Translations under genes and position numbers: made by a program | Shown: piece by piece, positions 6,672 to 10,218 of the stretch | Position numbering within the stretch: position 1 is the first letter of the stretch | Layout: each line of letters starts with the position of its first letter | Notes under the pieces: generated by a model | The model's database searches: none | Seen by the model: only the letters and a program-made list of their open reading frames with translations | What the model was told of the DNA's origin: nothing | Assembly (NCBI GenBank): GCA_030697085.1 | Contig: JAUYQT010000142.1 | Span: 1 to 10,218, forward strand | Direction: 5' to 3' | Origin: Azonexus sp. | GTDB lineage: Bacteria; Pseudomonadota; Gammaproteobacteria; Burkholderiales; Rhodocyclaceae | Length of the DNA stretch: 10,218 nucleotides

Positions 6672-7188
6672 ACTCAGCGTCACCGCTGAAGACCGCCGGG
6701 TCGCCTGGCTGGCTAGCGTGGCGGTCGGCCTGTCGCTGGTTGATGCGGCGATTCCCTCACCGTTACCGGGCATCAAACCGGGGCTGGCCAATATCGTCAC
6801 CCTGGTTGTCCTCGCCCGTTACGGTTGGGCAACGGCGGTTTGGGTCAGCGGCTTGCGTATTCTCGCCGGCAGTCTGCTCCTGGGCTTTTTTCTCGCCCCC
6901 GGCTTTTTTCTATCACTGGCGGGCAGCACCCTCAGCCTGCTCACCCTCGGCCTCGCCCGCCATCTGCCAGCCCGCTGGTTCGGCCCGGTCAGCCTGAGCA
7001 TTCTCGCCGCCTTCGCCCATATTGGCGGCCAACTCCTGCTCGCCCGTGTCTGGCTGATTCCACATGATGGTGTCTTTTTACTGACGCCGATTTTCGCCGC
7101 CGCGGCGCTGGTCTTCGGCACCATCAACGGCTTGATCGCGGCTAAACTGCTGGCTCAACCAGCGCCCTCGGAAACGCCCAATGTCTAA
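6652..7188 (+). CDS. Gx transporter family integral membrane protein (PF07456)
   Basis: This 178-residue protein is very hydrophobic, with about five membrane segments between residues 18 and 170. It has the family motif PSPLPGIKPGLANIVTLV near residue 40, followed by ARYGW and the ILAGSLLLGFF stretch. The family is often listed as heptaprenyl diphosphate synthase component I, which is misleading: the topology resembles the substrate-binding S components of ECF vitamin transporters and the substrate is unknown. No ECF ATPase or T component lies in this window. It overlaps the NusG_II gene by 20 bases and ubiX by eight, so the NusG_II-Gx pair is likely a functional unit. Neighbouring ubiX handles FMN, which hints at flavin or quinone chemistry, but that is inference only. 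Confidence 0.82.
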   Translation: MTQSVIELSVTAEDRRVAWLASVAVGLSLVDAAIPSPLPGIKPGLANIVTLVVLARYGWATAVWVSGLRILAGSLLLGFFLAPGFFLSLAGSTLSLLTLGLARHLPARWFGPVSLSILAAFAHIGGQLLLARVWLIPHDGVFLLTPIFAAAALVFGTINGLIAAKLLAQPAPSETPNV

Positions 7189-7786
7189 AACCATCTGCCT
7201 TGCGCTCACCGGTGCCTCCGGCATGCCTTACGGCCTGCGCCTGCTGGAATGCCTGCTCAATGCCGGCTGCAAGGTGCAGTTGCTTTACTCCCAGGCGTCC
7301 CAAATTGTGGCCAAACAGGAAATGGATTTTGAACTACCTTCCCGCCCGGCCGAAGCCAAAGCGGCGCTCCTTCAACGCTTTCCTGCGGTCAACCCGGAAA
7401 AACTCGCTGTTTTTGGCCGCGAAGAATGGTTCGCGCCGGTTGCCTCCGGTTCCAATCCGCCCGACGCCATGATTATTTGCCCCTGCTCAATGGGCACGCT
7501 GGCCGCCATCGCCCAAGGTCTGGCCGACAAACTGATCGAACGCGCCGCCGATGTCGTCCTCAAGGAAGGGCGAAAACTGATACTGGTTCCACGGGAAACA
7601 CCGTTTTCGACGATCCATCTTGAAAACATGCTGCGCCTGTCGCGGGCCGGCGCCATCATCCTGCCGCCCAGCCCCGGCTTCTATCACCATCCGCAAAGCG
7701 TGCAGGACATTGTCGATTTTGTCGTCGCCCGCATTCTCGACCAAATCGGCGTTCCTCACAGCCTAATGCGGCGCTGGGGCGAATGA
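7181..7786 (+). CDS. ubiX: UbiX flavin prenyltransferase
   Basis: This 201-residue enzyme joins a dimethylallyl group to FMN, making the prenylated flavin cofactor needed by UbiD-type decarboxylases in ubiquinone synthesis or aromatic-acid metabolism. Family motifs are complete: LTGASGMPYGLRLLE (residues 9-23), SGS (89-91), IICPCSMGTLAAIA (98-111) and VPRETPFSTIHLENML (136-151). Lys128, Arg138, Glu139, Tyr168 and Arg184 sit one position before the matching active-site residues of Pseudomonas UbiX (K129, R139, E140, Y169, R185). The ATG at 7181 overlaps the preceding membrane gene by eight bases, and the stop overlaps the next gene by four. No ubiD partner lies within the window. It is a cytoplasmic protein of normal length. 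Confidence 0.96.
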   Translation: MSKTICLALTGASGMPYGLRLLECLLNAGCKVQLLYSQASQIVAKQEMDFELPSRPAEAKAALLQRFPAVNPEKLAVFGREEWFAPVASGSNPPDAMIICPCSMGTLAAIAQGLADKLIERAADVVLKEGRKLILVPRETPFSTIHLENMLRLSRAGAIILPPSPGFYHHPQSVQDIVDFVVARILDQIGVPHSLMRRWGE

Positions 7787-8418
7787 TGGCCTGGTTCGAT
7801 TTTGCCCGCTCACCCAGCGGCGCCTCGGTAGATACCCTGCAGATTCCGCTCTTCCCACTCAATGCCGTGCTCTTTCCGGGCGGTGTTCTACCCCTGAAAA
7901 TTTTCGAGCAACGTTATCTCGACATGGCCGCCGGCTGCATGCGGGAAAACACGCCTTTTGGCGTCTGCCTGATTGCCAGCGGCGGTGAAACCGGCCGCGC
8001 TGCCGAACCGCACATGGTCGGTACCCTGGCAACGATCGGCAATTGGGAAATGGAGCAACTCGGCATCCTGATGGTCACCGCCCAGGGCGGGCGACGCTTT
8101 CGCATCATCGAATCCCGCACCGGGCCAGACAACCTGCTGGTTGCCGCGGTAGAAATGCTGGCGGATGTTCTCCCCGCAGCACTACCACCCGAACGGCAAC
8201 GCCTGCTGCCGCTACTGCGCCGTGTCGTAAAAGATCTGGGCAGCGAACGAATTCCCGAGCCGCATCGCTACGACGATGCCGAGTGGGTCGGCTACCGGAT
8301 TACCGAGGTTTTACCCATCCAGAATCTGGCCAAACAGAAATTGCTCGAACTGGAAGACCCACTGGCACGACTGGAGATTCTGGAAAAATTTCTCGATCAA
8401 CGCCACTTGCTGGGCTGA
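7783..8418 (+). CDS. LON substrate-binding (N-terminal domain) protein
   Basis: This 211-residue protein corresponds to the N-terminal substrate-binding domain of Lon protease without the AAA+ and protease parts. The signature is IPLFPLNAVLFPGGVLPLKIFEQRYLDM (about residues 21-48), then FGVCLI, VGTLATI, and GRRFRII. The C-terminal half (about 130-211) is helical, as in stand-alone LonSB proteins. Such free-standing proteins are widespread in proteobacteria and poorly characterised; a role in protein quality control is assumed from the domain only. ATGATG at 7783 offers two starts three bases apart; the first overlaps the ubiX stop (ATGA) and is preferred. It is the last gene of the overlapping chain that starts with rapZ, and it converges on the tRNA gene. 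Confidence 0.88.
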   Translation: MMAWFDFARSPSGASVDTLQIPLFPLNAVLFPGGVLPLKIFEQRYLDMAAGCMRENTPFGVCLIASGGETGRAAEPHMVGTLATIGNWEMEQLGILMVTAQGGRRFRIIESRTGPDNLLVAAVEMLADVLPAALPPERQRLLPLLRRVVKDLGSERIPEPHRYDDAEWVGYRITEVLPIQNLAKQKLLELEDPLARLEILEKFLDQRHLLG

Positions 8419-8426
8419 GAGATACG

Positions 8427-8448
8427 AAACCCTGATTTTTGTTCAGGG
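8427..8448 (-). terminator. Weak hairpin, possible terminator after tRNA-Gly
   Basis: On the minus strand CCCTGA (8448-8443) and TCAGGG (8435-8430) form a 6-bp stem with a seven-base loop, followed by only three T residues. It lies nine bases beyond the encoded CCA of the tRNA. It may end tRNA transcription; read on the plus strand it lacks a T-run after the stem, so it is a poor terminator for the rapZ chain. Confidence 0.4.
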
Positions 8449-8456
8449 CGCCAGGA

Positions 8457-8530
8457 TGGAGCGGGTGAAGGGAATCGAACCCTCACTATCTGCTTGGGAA
8501 GCAGAAGTTCTGCCATTGAACTACACCCGC
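8457..8530 (-). tRNA. tRNA-Gly, anticodon CCC
   Basis: The minus strand folds into a complete cloverleaf of 74 bases including an encoded CCA. The acceptor stem is GCGGGTG paired with CACCCGC, the D arm is GTTC/GAAC with loop AATGGCA, and the anticodon stem TCTGC/GCAGA carries the loop TTCCCAA, giving anticodon CCC. The T arm is GAGGG/CCCTT (one G-T pair) with loop TTCGATT. The discriminator base is T, followed by CCA at 8459-8457. It reads GGG glycine codons and closely resembles E. coli glyU. It sits downstream of the flavin reductase gene on the same strand, with its own promoter. Confidence 0.97.
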
Positions 8531-8548
8531 TCAGGGCTTGAGGTCTGC

Positions 8549-8578
8549 ATTCTAAGCGGAGAATGCCTCCAGATTCAA
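8549..8578 (-). promoter_or_regulatory. Sigma70-like promoter for tRNA-Gly
   Basis: On the minus strand a -35 of TTGAAT (8578-8573) and a -10 of TAGAAT (8554-8549) are separated by 18 bases. The -10 ends 18 bases before the first base of the mature tRNA, which leaves room for a short 5' leader removed by RNase P. The -35 overlaps the last bases of the flavin reductase gene. Confidence 0.6.
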
Positions 8579-9075
8579 TCTTCCTGAACGTCGGCCAGAT
8601 TCCGATAGCGGCCGGCGTGAAAAAGAAGGGGTGCAAGGGCTGGGGTTTCAGCGAAACGCTCGATATGACCAATAAAAATAGTATGGTCGCCAGCGGCATA
8701 CGCTGTGGTGTTGGCAACTTCAAAAGTCGCGCAGCAATCACTAAAAACAGGTGCGCCCCCCTGCCCTGGCTGCCACGGCAGACCGACAAAACGATCGACC
8801 GGCCAAGTGGCGAAGCGATTGGAAATATCCTGCTGATCGACGGACAAAATATTAATCGCGTGATGGCTGGCCCGACGAAAAGCTTCAAGGTTGTGCGAGG
8901 AATTATCCAGGCACCACAGCACAAGCGCCGGCGCCAGGGAAACAGCCGAGAAAGAATTGACAGTCAGCCCGATCGGATGCCCATCCGGATCAATAGCCGT
9001 GACGACGGCGATGCCGGTGGCAAAGCGTCCAAGGGCGTTACGCAGGTCGCGGCTATCAGTTTGGGCTTGAGTCAT
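8575..9075 (-). CDS. Flavin reductase family protein (FMN-binding split barrel)
   Basis: This 166-residue protein matches the flavin reductase domain family (HpaC/DIM6-NTAB type), which reduces FMN or FAD with NAD(P)H, often to supply a two-component monooxygenase. Typical blocks are LGRFATGIAVVTA (residues 15-27), GLTVNSFSAVSLAPALVLWC, GDHTIFIGHIERF and the closing PLLFHAGRYRNL. The start at 9075 gives the normal family length; a longer in-frame start at 9147 would add 24 residues and overlap mutY. No good Shine-Dalgarno precedes 9075. No oxygenase partner lies in the window, so the client enzyme is unknown. It is head to head with mutY, 13 bases apart, and tRNA-Gly follows on the same strand. 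Confidence 0.9.
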   Translation of the reverse strand: MTQAQTDSRDLRNALGRFATGIAVVTAIDPDGHPIGLTVNSFSAVSLAPALVLWCLDNSSHNLEAFRRASHHAINILSVDQQDISNRFATWPVDRFVGLPWQPGQGGAPVFSDCCATFEVANTTAYAAGDHTIFIGHIERFAETPALAPLLFHAGRYRNLADVQED

Positions 9076-9076
9076 C

Positions 9077-9081
9077 GAGGG
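9077..9081 (+). promoter_or_regulatory. Ribosome binding site of mutY
   Basis: GAGGG lies seven bases before the ATG at 9089 and supports that start over an in-frame TTG at 9140. It fills most of the 13-bp gap to the divergent flavin reductase gene. Confidence 0.6.
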
Positions 9082-9088
9082 TTGATCT

Positions 9089-10177
9089 ATGTCAAAAGGC
9101 CGTATTATCGGCGCTCCCACAGCTGACGTCGAGGCAGATTTGGCCATTACCCCCCTCTTTAGCGAACGCCTGATTGCCTGGCAGAAAGTTTCCGGGCGCC
9201 ACGAGCTACCCTGGCAAAAGACGCGCGATCCTTACCGCGTCTGGCTTTCGGAGATCATGCTGCAACAAACCCAGGTTGCCACGGTGATCCCGTATTACCA
9301 GCGTTTTCTCGATCGCTTTCCTGACGTAACAACGCTGGCGGCAGCGCCCATTGAGGCAGTAATTGAGCATTGGGCCGGTCTGGGTTATTACGCCCGGGCG
9401 CGCAATCTGCACCGTTGCGCTCAGCAAATTGCGACGGTCCACGCGGGGAAATTCCCGAATTCGACGGAGCAGTTAGTCGAACTGGCCGGGATTGGCCGCT
9501 CCACTGCCGCCGCGATTGCCGCCTTTGCCTTTGGCCAACGGGCGGCGATTCTCGACGGCAATGTCAAACGCGTGCTCTGCCGACAATATGGCGTTGAGGG
9601 ATTTCCGGGCATTTCGGCCGTTGACCGCAGCCTTTGGCAGCTCGCTGAAAACCTGCTCCCGGCCGGCGATATCGAAGCCTACACCCAAGGCCTGATGGAT
9701 CTCGGCGCCACACTGTGCACGCGGAGTCGGCCGCGCTGCGATGCCTGCCCGGTAAGCGCCGACTGCGTTGCTTTTCGTGAGCAGCGGCAAGCCGAATTAC
9801 CGGCGAGCCGGCCTCGGCCTGCGGTGCCGGAACGCTCGGCGACGTTCGTCCTGATTTTGCATGGCCGCCGATTATTGCTTGAACGTCGCCCACCCAGCGG
9901 CATTTGGGGTGGCTTGCTGGTGCCGCCGGAAGGCGAACCGAAGCAAGTATTGGCCAATCTCGGCTTATACATAGCAAGCGAACGCTCACTACCGCTGCTA
10001 AAACATACGTTCACGCACTTTCGTCTTACCCTGCAGCCCGTCTTGTGTGAGGTAACGACGAGCGAAGCCGTTGCCGAAGCAGGCTGGATCTGGCTTGATC
10101 AGGACGATGCGTCGGAAGCAGTCGTGCCAAAACCAATCCGAAAACTAATAAAGAAGGATGCCAGCGCAATGGGATAA
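9089..10177 (+). CDS. mutY: A/G-specific adenine DNA glycosylase
   Basis: This 362-residue repair enzyme removes adenine mispaired with 8-oxoguanine. Catalytic Glu55 (WLSEIMLQQTQV), Tyr100 (GLGYYARARNLH) and Asp156 (AILDGNVKRVL), and the [4Fe-4S] ligands Cys210, Cys217, Cys220 and Cys226 (C-x6-C-x2-C-x5-C), all lie at a constant offset of 18 from E. coli MutY E37, Y82, D138, C192, C199, C202 and C208. The helix-hairpin-helix is ELAGIGRSTAAAI (131-143). A C-terminal NUDIX-like domain (about 250-350, with LLLERRPPSGIWGGLL) recognises 8-oxoguanine. The first roughly 20 residues are extra and poorly conserved in type. ATG at 9089 with GAGGG upstream is preferred; TTG at 9140 is an alternative. 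Confidence 0.97.
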   Translation: MSKGRIIGAPTADVEADLAITPLFSERLIAWQKVSGRHELPWQKTRDPYRVWLSEIMLQQTQVATVIPYYQRFLDRFPDVTTLAAAPIEAVIEHWAGLGYYARARNLHRCAQQIATVHAGKFPNSTEQLVELAGIGRSTAAAIAAFAFGQRAAILDGNVKRVLCRQYGVEGFPGISAVDRSLWQLAENLLPAGDIEAYTQGLMDLGATLCTRSRPRCDACPVSADCVAFREQRQAELPASRPRPAVPERSATFVLILHGRRLLLERRPPSGIWGGLLVPPEGEPKQVLANLGLYIASERSLPLLKHTFTHFRLTLQPVLCEVTTSEAVAEAGWIWLDQDDASEAVVPKPIRKLIKKDASAMG

Positions 10178-10218
10178 TTCCCCAGCGCTCAAACGTTTCA
10201 GCACGGACGATCTGGCCG
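10158..10218 (+). CDS. Possible start of the next gene (partial)
   Basis: An open frame begins at the ATG at 10158, overlaps the end of mutY by 20 bases and stays open to the window edge, encoding MPAQWDNSPALKRFSTDDLA. The short overlap is like other junctions here, but AAGAAGG lies directly against the ATG, too close to be a normal Shine-Dalgarno. I do not recognise the product, and about 20 codons are too few for a family call. Confidence 0.35.
   Translation, partial: MPAQWDNSPALKRFSTDDLA

Noticed and set aside
8276..8587. Plus-strand frame of 103 residues running through the tRNA region, including VKGIEPSLSAWEAEVLPLNY
   Set aside because: This is the reverse strand of tRNA-Gly translated by chance; such VKGIEPS-type peptides are a well-known annotation artefact, and the frame also overlaps the LonSB gene out of frame.
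8397..8924. 175-residue minus-strand frame
   Set aside because: It passes through the tRNA gene and reads the flavin reductase gene in the wrong frame.
9090..9095. Consensus -35 TTGACA on the minus strand, just upstream of the flavin reductase start
   Set aside because: No -10 hexamer lies at 16-18 bases, and such a promoter would start transcription downstream of the chosen ATG at 9075, so the match is probably chance.
8563..9126. 187-residue plus-strand frame
   Set aside because: It is antisense to the flavin reductase gene, which has the complete family motifs.

Overview
The window looks like chromosomal DNA of a moderately GC-rich betaproteobacterium. The gene families and their tight packing suggest the Rhodocyclales, but that placement is my inference from gene content. 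The window holds 15 protein genes (two cut by the window edges), one tRNA gene, and almost no non-coding DNA. There is no phage, transposon or CRISPR array.

Left part (1-4200, plus strand): the biotinyl end of an acyl-CoA carboxylase alpha subunit, probably 3-methylcrotonyl-CoA carboxylase (MccA/LiuD). It is followed by 3-hydroxymethylglutaryl-CoA lyase (MvaB/LiuE), so this is the end of a leucine/isovalerate catabolic cluster. A ParD/ParE-like toxin-antitoxin pair sits between these two genes, preceded by a perfect 15-bp inverted repeat that is a good candidate for its operator. Downstream of the lyase is a chain of coupled genes: an unrecognised 329-residue protein, a DUF1289 protein, a second very small protein with the same four-cysteine spacing, and a metallo-beta-lactamase-fold hydrolase.

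Middle (4197-8418): an M20-family amidohydrolase on the minus strand converges on the hydrolase, with overlapping stop codons. It diverges from a plus-strand five-gene chain in which every junction overlaps: rapZ, a membrane-anchored NusG domain II protein, a Gx-type membrane protein (PF07456), ubiX (flavin prenyltransferase) and a LON substrate-binding-domain protein.

Right part (8419-10218): tRNA-Gly(CCC) on the minus strand with its own sigma70-like promoter and a weak terminator hairpin, a flavin reductase on the minus strand, and mutY on the plus strand, head to head with the reductase across a 13-bp gap. A possible next gene starts inside the end of mutY.

Most genes are familiar. The points most worth a second look are the toxin-antitoxin pair and palindrome inside the leucine cluster, the tandem four-cysteine proteins next to a metallohydrolase, the RapZ protein lacking the basic RNA-binding tail known from E. 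coli, and the NusG_II-Gx pair of unknown function. I found no clear evidence of a wholly new defence or mobile system.
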